A stretch of DNA of 64,000 nt from Hordeum vulgare subsp. vulgare (taxonomy: Eukaryota; Streptophyta; Magnoliopsida; Poales; Poaceae), in the NCBI RefSeq assembly GCF_904849725.1, contig NC_058519.1, forward strand, positions 649,873,387 through 649,937,386, in the 5' to 3' direction. The notes under the pieces were generated by a model. The model saw nothing but the letters and a program-made list of their open reading frames with translations. It searched no databases and was not told the origin of the DNA. The position numbers and the translations under genes are program-made. Positions 36,818 to 46,996 of the stretch are shown piece after piece. Numbering within the stretch: the stretch's first letter is position 1; every line of letters starts with the position of its first letter.

Positions 36818-38112
36818 TTGTGTAGACAAAATGTCAATGCTTTGAAGCTTTTGAGTAAACATGCCTCTATGATTACTACTCAGGTAGAACAAGTACTTAA
36901 AGCTCACAATGGACTGCTTGAATTAAATGACAACTCTGTCAGAGTCATTACTAGAGGAGGCAAAATGACTCAGGAACCTTTGTATCCTGAAGGTCATCCT
37001 AAGAGAATTGATCAACATTCTCAAAGAATCAATGCTGATACACTTAGTCATCCTAAGGAGAAGAAGAAGGATGATAGAAACATGTACGCCAGTTCACCAA
37101 ATACTGTCACGCCAGAAGAACCTAATGATATTTCTGCGTCTGATGCAGAAACACAATCAGGTTATGAACGTGAACCTGGTGATAATGTAGACAGTGATGT
37201 TCATAATAATGCTCAACCTAGCCTTGATGAGGATGTGGAGATTGAACCTACGGTTAATCCTGATAATCCACAACCTAAGAGATACGACAAGAATGACTTT
37301 ACTGCTAGGAAGCATGGTAAAGAAAGAGAGTCATGGGTTCAGAGACCTATGCCCTTTCCTCATAAGCCATCCAAGAAAAAGGATGATGAGGATTTTGAGC
37401 GCTTCGTTGAGATGATAAGACCCATCTTTCTGCAGATGCGGTTAACTGATATGCTCAAGATGACTCCGTATGCCAAGTACATGAAAGATATCATGACTAA
37501 TAAACGGAAGACACCAGATCTTGAGATCTCCACCATGCTTGCCAATTACACTTTCAAAGGTGGAACTCCTAAGAAACTTGGTGATCCTGGAGTGCCCACT
37601 ATACCATGCTCCATTAAAGGAAACTACATAAGAACTGCCTTATGTGACCTTGGAGTCGGTGTTAGTGTTATGCCACTCTCTCTTTATCGTAGACTTGAGT
37701 TGGATAAGTTGACACCCACTGAAATTTCTCTGCAAATGGCCGACAAATCAACTGCTTTCCCTATCGGCATTTGCGAGGATGTGCTTGTTGTGGTTGCTAA
37801 TACCACTATATTAACAGACTTCGTTATCTTGGATATTCCTGAGGAAGATGCATGGCTATCATCCTCGGAAGACCCTTTTTAAACACCGCAGGGGCTGTTA
37901 TAGATTGCAACAAAGGCAATGTCACTTTCCATGTCAACGGTAACGAGCACACAGTGCACTTTCCGAAGAAACGATATCCAGTACATTGCATCAATGCTAT
38001 CGAAAAGACTTCATTGATTCTTATTGGAAGCTTTGAATGCCCTATTCCTCGTGTCAAGATGAAGCATGATTTGCTTCTTGGGGAGATTCATATCCCCATT
38101 GAGGTGACTTAG
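36818..38112 (+). pseudogene. Element O protease region, with no RT behind it
   Basis: A frame from 36818 to 37882 carries a hydrophilic linker, then the Athila-type protease: a DLG active site in TALCDLGVGVSVMPLSL (around 37635-37690), where most relatives have DLGAS. The reading shifts near 37850 to a frame with AIILGRPFLNTAGAVIDC, the second protease landmark, and ends at 38112. No RT, RNase H or integrase motif follows anywhere before the 3' LTR. O therefore lacks its own polymerase and would need one in trans. Confidence 0.85.
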
Positions 38113-38896
38113 TGGCTATTCGAAAATTCTCCGTTCACTCTTGCGATCCGAGAAAGTTTTGTCATAAGGACTTGATCAGCCCTATTGACGGATTTCTTTC
38201 GATGACCATGAAACGGATGAATCAGAGAGTCACATACCTCTGTTTTGAGTCTTCATTTTCTGTTGCTTAGAAGAAAAATGATAGAATTAGTTTAGCTTTT
38301 CCTGTTTTCTGTTTTATCGTCCCAGAGAAAAATACCTCGAAAATTAAAGTTCTTCGATGGTCCTGAAAATTTAGTATGATTTTTTCTGGAATTTTTGAAA
38401 ATTTCTGGGCCTGAGAGCTGGTCAGGGGGCCTGACCAGTGGGCCACAAGCCCCCCCACCGCCACCTACCCCCTGGTGGCGGGGTGCAAGCTTGTGGGGCC
38501 CACAGGAACCCCCTCCACTCACTCCAGCTCTCGGCCTCTTCTTCCACCTCCAAAAAAATTGTTTCGTAGCTCAAACCTGTGTTCTTGCTCATTTGGCTGT
38601 GATTTTCGATCTCCTTGCTCAAAGCACCATTCTCCGAACCGTTTTGGGGAAATTACTCCTTGGTAAGTGACTCCTCCCTCGGTCCAATTAGTTTTTGCTC
38701 TAGTGCTTTATCCTTCACGAATTCTTGCTACCTTGGTGACCCTGTTCTTGAACTAGAAAAGTTGATTTTAGCTGGTCCCAAGTAGTTTTAGCACGTGATA
38801 CGGTCTCTAGGCACTAGTAGGAGTAGTTGCTACAAGGTGTGGTGGGTCTTTATTCACTTTTCTCTTGAACTTCAAAAATTTCAGCAAAAGGAAGTT
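38113..38896. other. Element O spacer between protease and downstream ORF
   Basis: Non-coding. It contains a nested inverted repeat at about 38433-38513: an outer arm gtgggccacaagc pairing with gcttgtggggcccac, and an inner arm ccgccacc pairing with ggtggcgg. The same kind of hairpin occurs in the LTRs of O, M and G. Otherwise I see no signal. Confidence 0.7.
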
Positions 38897-39920
38897 ATGT
38901 TCAGGAGGAAGTTTCATGGTGGTTGCTCAAGTAACAAGGGTCCCCATCTCTATTTTCGGGAGCCCGAACCTTTTCAACTAAGGGACGCACCGGTGCAACC
39001 ATGTGAATGGCCTTCCGATGAGTTCATGATCGAAGCAGGCTTCAAGGATGAATTCGATGCACTTGTCCGCAATGCCGGGTTAGAAGAATTCCTCTCAGAT
39101 AAATGTGAACAGTATGTTATGCTCACTGCCTCTTTCATGCGTAGATTTAATTTTTAGCTGGGCATGAATCATCCATACTGTTTGATCTGTATGATAAATC
39201 CTATACCATGGGTCTGGAGGATTTCAATAGGATTTCAATAGGATTTGCAAGATACCCGATGGAGGTAGTGTTATTGATCCTCCTCAGTCTTCGGTCAGAG
39301 ACTTTGTCTCCAATATAACTGTGGGAGAAACCAGAGATATCACGCAAGCCACCATAGGAAGCATTCATTTCCCTGCCTTGCACTACCTTGCCCTCTTCAT
39401 AGGTAGGTGCATTAACGGCAAGGGTGCACATTGTCACCTATGCGCTTCCGACCTTAGTATCCTTAAGAGCGCAGTAACAGGTGACAGGAGCTTCAATATG
39501 GAAGCTATAATAGCAAGGAGGCTGAATAAAAATGCCAGTGAGGGGGATTTCTTTGGTGGAGTTTATGCTACACGCTTAGCAAATTTTCTTGGAGTATCCA
39601 TCAGTCCAGAAGACCCTCCTCTCCGTACAGCCTACCTTGATCGTGTCGCTCTAACACGCTACCAGTTCCTTGAGAGAGATCATGGATCTCTCCTATACCG
39701 CTTGATATTTAACCGGAAGTGTGTTTTCCATATTACCCTTCCTGCTCCTGGTTTCTTTGACTTTCAGGTTAAATGAAGATACTACATAACCATAGGAGAG
39801 GCAGAGGAGTATGAGAGGGAGACGACTGCTGCTCGAATTCGTGAGGCAGCTATTCAGGCAGTGGCTGCAGCACTCCCGTATAACACCCATTATGACTTTG
39901 GGTTTCGCCAGGATCATCCA
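38897..39920 (+). pseudogene. Element O downstream ORF of unknown function
   Basis: An ATG at 38897 opens a frame (MFRRKFHGGCSSNKG...) that breaks at a TAG at 39155. A frame shift continues it (HESSILFDLYDKSYTMG), and an 11 bp duplication of aggatttcaat (39220-39245) shifts it again. The last frame, 39321-39776, includes FPALHYLALFIGRC and FFGGVYATRLANFLGVSI. Coding similarity seems to run on to about 39920. It lies where Athila-type elements carry an extra ORF, and it resembles the plant 'Athila ORF-1 / putative plant transposon protein' class from memory. Its function is unknown. With RT and integrase absent it directly follows gag-protease. Confidence 0.6.
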
Positions 39921-41867
39921 TGAGAGTAGAACAAGCTAGGCCAAAAGCCTAAGCTTGGGGGAATACGTGTTCTCACCGACTCTACATTCATGCTTATGGT
40001 TTCACTTTGTTAGCCGGTTTTTACACTTTGCCACTGTATTATCCATGCTAATTTCTTTTTGCTTTCTTGTTTTCTTGTTTTGTGTCCTTTTGAGAAAACC
40101 CAAAAAGATTTGTCTTTCTTCTTTTGCTTGTTGGGAGCTTTCCCATGTAAATAGTTTTGTTTTTCTTTGTGTCAAGGTAGAAGATATTGGTTACAATGCT
40201 TAGTGGTTCTTACATGCTCACCTGTTTAGCTTTCAAAAGAGCCATATTATTTTGTCTTCTCCTTTGTGTTTGCCTGCAGATTCAGCTTAGTCCAATGTGC
40301 TTATTATCATTTTCATCGTTCGATCGTGCAAATGAAAGGCAACAATGATGGTATATGATGAAGTGACTAAGACTGAAAAGCTGGTATGAACTCTATCTAT
40401 TTTGTTTTTGTAAATATGACTAGCTTGTCGACCTAGATTTAGCTTTGTTGTGAGAGAACCATGTTTGCAATGACAACTTAGAGATCATAGTTTTTGATGC
40501 CATGCTTATTCAGCTGAGAGCTTATAATGGTTTGTCTTGATTGCCAACATAGATTTTGAGATGACTATGATGTAGTATGATAGGATGGTATTCTCCTTTG
40601 AATGTTTCAAGTGGCTTGACTTGGCGCATGTTCATGCATGTAGTTGAAACAAAATCAACATAGCCTCTATGATGTTCGTGTTCATGGTGATTTATATCCT
40701 ATTCATGCTTGCATTTAATGTTAGTCAAAATCATTGCATCCTGATGACCGTTGTCGCTCTCTAGTTGGTCGCTTCCTAGTCTTTTGCTAGCCTTCACTTG
40801 TACTAAGTGGGAATGCTGCTTGTGCATCCACTTCCATAAACCCAAAAGTTTTTCCATGAGATTCCACCATACCTACCTATTTGCGGTATCTACCTGCAGT
40901 TCCAAGTAAATTTGCATGTGCCATTCTCTAAACCTTCAAGAAATAAATCTGTTTTGCATGCCCGAACCGCTCATGTAGTGACAGAGGACTATTAGTATCT
41001 TCCATGCTAGGAGTGTTATCCTCGACATGTGTCTATTCACAGTCCTTCACGAGAAAGGGGCCGGTATTTGGGATGCCCAGTTCCATGCTTAAATCGAAAA
41101 CATAACTGTAAAACAAGACTCCCCCCGGATTGATGTTAGTATAGACGGTACCCGAGGATTCGGCTAGCCATGTAGTGTGATTGATTGGTGGTGCGGAAGT
41201 TAAAACTTTACTTTTCTGTTTGGGAACCGCCTATAGCATGAGTAGCATGGAAGATATTCAGAACTCTTGGTCATTGCGTTGAAAATGAAAGCATGCCACC
41301 CAAAATTATTATCTCTGTTTTCAAAGCTTGAGCTCTGGCACCTCTGCAAATCAATGCTTCCCTCTGCGAAGGGCCTGTCTATTTATTTTCCTGTCGAGTC
41401 ATCCTCCTCTTATATAAGCACCAATTAGAGAGCACTTCTGTCATTTTTATTCTTTGCTTTTGATTGATGTTGAGTATTACAATGACTGGATCTTCGTTGC
41501 TATGAATTACAATGTTTAGTCAGCCCTTGATCTTTGAAAGTGCTCTGCATTTATGTTTTGCGGTCTCAGAAAGAGCTAGCGAGATACCACCTATTCATAT
41601 TGCTTCATGCTTGTTTTGATTGAAGTGTTGGTATTTGAAACTCATTAGTATTTGCTCGTTAGCTGATTATGCCATTGATATTAGTTTACCGTGAGACCTT
41701 TGTGTCATTTGCTTATGTGGTTAACTTGTGATCTTGCTGAAATTCTGGTTATGAGTTAGACATAGTTGCAACAACAAGATCAAACAGAGTTTGTCAAAGT
41801 TTTTCTTTCTCTCTCAGTTTGTCAACTGAGTTGCTTGAGGACAAGCAAGGTTTTAAGCTTGGGGAGT
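39921..41867. other. Element O 3' non-coding region
   Basis: About 1.9 kb without a credible frame. It is T-rich on the plus strand with scattered cttgg and ttgcttg phrases. At 39943-39962 aaaagcctaagcttggggga resembles the polypurine-type phrase that recurs at the true 3' tract, ttttaagcttggggagt (41851-41867), directly before the 3' LTR. Confidence 0.7.
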
Positions 41868-43643
41868 TGATACGTCTCCAACGTATCTACTTTTCCAAAC
41901 TCTTTTGCCCTTGTTTTGGACTATAATTTGCATGATTTGAATGGAACTAACCTGGACTGATGTTGTTTTCAGCAGAATTGCCTTGGTGTTGTTTTTGTGC
42001 AGAAATCAAAGTTCTCCAAACGTCCTGAAAATTTACGGGGAGCAGTTTTGGAAAATATCAAAAATATCTGCGCCAAGTTCCACCTCATGGGTGGGCCAGT
42101 GGGCCACAAGCCCCTGCTCCGCCACCACCCCCCTGGTGGCGCTGGGCAGGCTTGTGGGGCCCACACGCACCTGCCGCCCCCAACTCCAGCTCTATAAGTT
42201 GTCTTTCATCCCAGAAAAAATAAAAAGAGAAGTTTTCGTCGCATTTTCTATACGGAGGCGCCGCCACCTCCTGTTCTTCATCTGGAGGACAAATCTGGAG
42301 TCCATCTTGGGCTCCGGAGAGAGGAAATCGTCACCATTGTCATGATCAACCTTCTTCCCTCTCCAATTCCATGAAGCTCTTCGTCATTCGTGAGTAATCT
42401 ATTCATAGGTTCGCTGGGCGGTGATGAGTAGGATGAGATCTATCATGTAATCGAGTTAGTTTTGATGTGGGATTGATCCCTAGTATCCACTATGTTCTGA
42501 AATTTGATGTTGCTACTACTTTGCTATGCTTAATGCTTGTCACTAGGGCCCGAGTGCCATGATTTCAGATCTAAAATTATTATGTTGTCACCAATATATG
42601 TGTGTTTTAGATCCGATCTTGCAAGTTGTAGTTACCTACTACGTGTTATGATCCGGCAACCCCGGAGTGACAATAACCGGAACCACTCCCGGTGACGATC
42701 ATAGTTTGAGGAGTTCATGTGTTCACCAAGTGCTAATGCGTTGGTCCAGTTCTTTATTAAAAGGAGAACCTTAATATCCCGTAGTTTACTTTTGGACCCC
42801 GCTGCCACGGGAGGGATGGACAATAGATGTCATGCAAGTTCTTTTCCCTAAGAACGTATGACGACACACGGAATGCATGCCTACATCACATTGACGAACG
42901 GGAGCTAGCCACTTATCTCTCCGTGTTATAGTTGTTGCATGATGAATATCATCCAAACAAATCATCGACCGATTGCCTACGAGTTTGTCCTACTGTTGCT
43001 ACTGTTGTTACTTGTCTTGCTCTGCTGCTGCTACTACTGTTGCTACTACTGTTACTTGTCTTGCTCTGCTGCTGCTGCTACTACTGTCGCTTGCTACTGT
43101 TGCTACTTGCTACTAATGTCACTACTTTTGTTCCTTGCCACTACTATTGCTCGTTGCACTGCTACTACCTGTTACATTGTTGGTTCACCTACCATTGACG
43201 GGAATTGACAACTTCCGTCGACGCGGCAATGAAGGCGCCATTGATACAATTGTTTGGAATAGTCTGCCGTCAACAGATCGTTTCTGACACCGTTGTTATC
43301 ATATTACTTTGCTGTTACTATTGTGCTTGCAGATACTAATCTTTCAGGTGTGGTTGAATCTGACAAATTCAGTTGCTAATACTTGAGAGTATGCTCTCAC
43401 CTCCCGACTGGTAAACCAACAAATTGGGTCGAATACTCTACCCTTGAAAACTGCTGCGAACCCACGCGCTCGTGGGCCATGAACAACATTCTTCCAGATT
43501 CATTGTCGGGGAGTGCTATCAGCATTCTTCTGGTGCTGTTGCAGCAGAAGGTTAGTTGTTATAAGTATTCGTCTAGCTAACGCCAAAGATTGCAGGATCA
43601 GCCCTTTTCTGGAGCCACTGCCAGGGAAGCACAGCTGACGTTA
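41868..43643 (+). mobile_element. Element O 3' LTR
   Basis: It begins TGATACGTCTCCAACG after a polypurine tract and ends ctgacgtta, where a CA to TA change is inferred from the left LTR. Its length is 1776 bp. It is the intact reference for the left LTR, which is split by T. It includes the nested hairpin at about 42090-42167, the trinucleotide-rich zone (42988-43180) and degenerate primer-site copies near its end. Confidence 0.88.
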
Positions 43644-44834
43644 GTGCCCTGCTGGAGGGGACTTTGGAGTTGGAGGGCTTCTTCATCAACATCATTGCCC
43701 TCCAATGACTCGTGAGTACTTCACTTCAGACCTACGGGTCCGTAGTTAGTAGCTAGATGGCTTCTTCTCTCTCTTGGATCTTCAATACAAAGTTCTCCAT
43801 GATCTTCATGGAGATCTATCTGATGTAATCCTCTTTGGCGGTGTGTTTGTCAAGATCAGATGAATTGTGGATTTGTGATCAGATTATCTATGATATATAT
43901 TTGAGTGTTTGCTGATTTCTTATATGCAAGATTTGATATCCTTGTAAGTCTCTCCGAGTCTTGGGTTTTTTTTGGCCAACTAGATCTATGATTCCTCCAA
44001 TGGGAGAAGTGCTTGGTTTTGGGTTCATACCGTGTGGTGACCTTTCCCAGTGACAATAGGGGCAACAAGGCACACATCGTGTAGTTGCCATCAAGGGTAA
44101 CAAGATGGGCTTTGTTGTAGATATGAGATTGTCCATCTACATCATGTCATCTTGCTTAAGGCGTTACTCTGTTCTTTTGGACTTAATACACTAGATGCTT
44201 GCTGGATAGCGGTCGACGTGTGGAGTAATAGTAGTACATGCTGAAAGCATCAGTCTAGTTGTTTTGGACGAGATGCCTATAGATATAATCATTGCCATAG
44301 ATAACGTCACGACTTTGCGTGGTTCTATCAATTGCTCGACAGTAATTCGTTCACCCACCGTCTACTTGCTTTCATGAGAGAAACCACTAGTGAACACTAC
44401 GGCCCCCGGGTCTATTCACACCTATCATTTCCACTTTTGCTTTTACTTTGCTTTGTTACTTTGTTGCTTTCAGTTCTCACTTGGCAAACAATCTATAAGG
44501 GATTGACAACCCCATCATAGCATTGGGAGCAAGCTCTTTGTGTTTGTGCAGGCACTTGTGATACTCCTTAACTGGATCGATACCTTGGTTCTCAAAACTG
44601 AGGGAAATACTTACCACCGCTGTGCTACATCACCCTTTCCGCTTCGAGGGAACACCAACGCAAGGCTGCAAGGCCATGGGGGAATCCTTTGCATATTTTC
44701 CTAGGAAGTCCCTAAAGGCGTAGCCGTAGCAGAAGGATTCCTGGTGCCGTTGCTGAGGAGATTCAAGACAAGAATAGTCTCCCATCAGCACGCTTGTTTC
44801 TGGCACCGTTGGAAGGTCTTTTGTTGCAGTAGCA
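43644..44834 (+). mobile_element. Element F, 5' LTR, 3' part
   Basis: From 43644 (gtgccctg) the sequence matches the reverse complement of 62445-62924, the LTR of G, so F and G are one family. The first half of the F LTR is missing here because O inserted into it; gtgcc (43644-43648) is the likely target duplication. The LTR continues to tagca at 44834. Its last 550 bp recur at 45912-46464. No gene is visible in it. Confidence 0.78.
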
Positions 44835-44845
44835 AGAAGAATTTC

Positions 44846-44863
44846 TGGCGTCGTTGCCGGGGA
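44846..44863 (+). promoter_or_regulatory. Primer binding site of element F (tRNA-Asp type)
   Basis: The sequence tggcgtcgttgccgggga differs at one base from the tRNA-Asp complement and lies eleven bases after the LTR end. Two degenerate copies, tggtgccgttgctgagga (44742) and tggcaccgttggaagg (44801), lie inside the LTR just upstream. Confidence 0.85.
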
Positions 44864-45098
44864 GGAGAGATCTATCCAAGTATGTCTCACAAACTCATCT
44901 CTTGCATTTACCTTTTTTGCCAGTTGCCTCTCGTTTTGCTCTCCCCCACTTCACATTTGCCGTTTTCATTTGCCTTTCTCCTTTGTCGTTTTCTTTTGCC
45001 TTTTTTCGTTTGCCTTTTTCTCTCGCTTGCTTTCTGTTCGCTTGTGTGCCATGTGCCTTCAATATGCTTGCATCTTCGCTTGCTGAAAATCTAGTGTT

Positions 45099-45848
45099 AT
45101 GGATCCTCATCCACTTGCTAATCTCTTTAAGAGATCCACTTATGGGGAACCAATTGCTAGTGAATTGAGTGCACTTGACTATCTTTATGGAGTTTTGCTT
45201 GAGATGCGTGAATCTGAAAATCGTGATGAAGAAATTTATGAAATGATTCACGAGGACTCCTTGAATGAAAATCATGATTGCAATGGTTTCACTATAAATC
45301 CTATTAGTGACAATCATGCTAAAAATATGCAAAACCCTAAGCTTGGGGATGCTAGTTTTGCTATGTCCACTACTTGTTGCAATAATCATGATTCGGGTGA
45401 TGATCTTTCTTATGATCTTGAAAATTTGTTCAAACCTCATGATGAATATGATATTTGCAATATTATTGAAAGTGGGTTTGGAGACGTCATGACTTTAGTT
45501 GATGATAATCCCACTATTTTTGAAGAGCGTCAACTTTGCATGCATGTGGATCATGAAAATACTATCCTTTGTGATAGCTATATTGTTGAATTTGAATATG
45601 ATCCCACATGTAATTGCTATGAGAGAGGAAAATATTGTGGTAGAAACTTTCACGTTACCAAATTACCTCTCGTTATGTGGAGATTGCTATTGTCTCTTTC
45701 TTCTTCCTTGCATATGGCAACTATTGGTTGTCTTGACAATTTGTTTTCCTATAAAATGCCTATGCATAGGAAGTATGTTAGACTTAGATGTTATTTTCAC
45801 ATGCTTTATGATACTCTCGTTGTGCTTCAATTCTTGTCTTTTGTGTGA
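45099..45848 (+). CDS. Element F ORF, 249 aa, unknown function
   Basis: An uninterrupted frame starts at the ATG at 45099 (MDPHPLANLFKRS), about 235 bp after the primer binding site, where gag is expected. It is acidic in the first two thirds, rich in Asp, Glu and Asn (NENHDCNGF, DDLSYDLENL), with scattered cysteines (TTCCNNHD, CNCYERGKYCG). The last third is hydrophobic (about residues 185-249, LLLSLSSSL and LVVLQFLSFV). I see no gag core, protease or zinc knuckle. After the stop comes gcctagctaagggcgttaaac, a phrase common downstream of such ORFs in Triticeae Athila-like elements (from memory). It probably belongs to a non-autonomous element. Confidence 0.6.
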   Translation: MDPHPLANLFKRSTYGEPIASELSALDYLYGVLLEMRESENRDEEIYEMIHEDSLNENHDCNGFTINPISDNHAKNMQNPKLGDASFAMSTTCCNNHDSGDDLSYDLENLFKPHDEYDICNIIESGFGDVMTLVDDNPTIFEERQLCMHVDHENTILCDSYIVEFEYDPTCNCYERGKYCGRNFHVTKLPLVMWRLLLSLSSSLHMATIGCLDNLFSYKMPMHRKYVRLRCYFHMLYDTLVVLQFLSFV

Positions 45849-46464
45849 GCATCATTGAATGCCTAGCTAAGGGCGTTAAACAATAGCGCTTGTTGGGAGG
45901 CAAACCAATGAATAATCATTGCCATAGATAACGTCACGACTTTGCGCGGTTCTATCAATTGCTCGACAGTAATTCGTTCACCCACCGTCTACTTGCTTTC
46001 ATGAGAGAAACCACTAGTGAACACTATGGCCCCCGGGTCTATTCACACCTATCATTTCCACTTTCGCTTTTACTTGCTTTGTTACTTTGTTGCTTTCAGT
46101 TCTCACTTGGCAAACAATCTATAAGGGATTGACAACCCCTTCATAGCTAGCGTTGGGAGCAAGCTCTTTGTGTTTGTGCAGGCACTTGTGATACTCCTTC
46201 ACTGGATCGGTACCTTGGTTCTCAAAACTAAGGGAAATACTTACCACCGCTGTGCTACATCACCCTTTCCATTTCGAGGGAACACCAACACAAGGCTCCA
46301 AGGCCATGGGGGAATCCTTTGCATATTTGCCTAGGAATTCCATAAAGGCGTAGCCGTAGCAGAAGGATTTCTGGTGCCGTTGCTGAGGAGATTCAAGACA
46401 AGAATAGTCTCCCGTCAGCACGCTTGTTTCTGGCGCCGTTGGAAGGTCTTTTGTTGCAATAGCA
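45849..46464 (+). mobile_element. Element F, remnant of 3' end with truncated 3' LTR
   Basis: After about 60 bp of internal sequence, position 45912 joins directly to the LTR at the point matching 44288 and runs to tagca (46464). The rest of the internal domain and the 5' part of this LTR are deleted. The shared word taatcattgcc at the junction suggests microhomology-mediated deletion. The 5 bp cctgt after 46464 would be the right target duplication; its partner is left of the window. Confidence 0.75.
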
Positions 46465-46905
46465 CCTGTCACGAGGCCAAAAGTTAAAAATATAATTCCG
46501 ATCACGATGTACTAAATGCATAGGATAGAACTTTTGATGAAATTCCAATTTCAACCGATTGTAGTCCCATGATCCAATATCGTCACATAGCTTATACCAT
46601 GTCAACGCCTTATCCTTCAAAGATAAAGGAAAGACTTTCTTCTTTACCTCATCCTCAGGCAAACCTGCAAGCTTAAATAAACCACAAACTTCATCTACAT
46701 AGATCAGATGCAAGTCTGGATGTGAAGATCCATCTCCTGTAAAAGGATTAGCCAGCAGTTTCTCAAGCATACCCGAAGGAATTTCATAAAAGATATTTTC
46801 AGTAGGTAACTCAGGTTGAGGAACAACTCCTCGTGCTTCCGTTCGTGGTGAAGATACCCCGAACAAACTCCTCAAAGGAACAGTTTCCATAGTGACAAGT
46901 GACAA
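46465..46905 (-). pseudogene. Element M gag, N-terminal part
   Basis: On the minus strand a frame from 46905 encodes about 147 residues before element F interrupts it. The gag core is clear: IPSGMLEKLLANPFTGDGSSHP, KVFPLSLKDKALTWYKL and LKLEFHQKFYP, as in plant Athila-type gag proteins. The start at 46905 lies about 65 bp after the primer site. The rest of M lies beyond F and O, left of the window. Apart from the insertion, the frame has no stop. Confidence 0.8.
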
Positions 46906-46967
46906 TAAATTTCAGCACAGTACATAAATGTTTCCTTACCAAATTCCACTTACCAAAGGCGCTTCAC

Positions 46968-46985
46968 TCCCCGGAAATGGCGCAA
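46968..46985 (-). promoter_or_regulatory. Primer binding site of element M
   Basis: In the minus sense the sequence reads cttgcgccatttccggggag, a diverged tRNA-Asp-type site between the LTR end (46997) and gag. At least three differences from the canonical site indicate age. Confidence 0.65.
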
Positions 46986-46996
46986 GAAAAGAGTCT

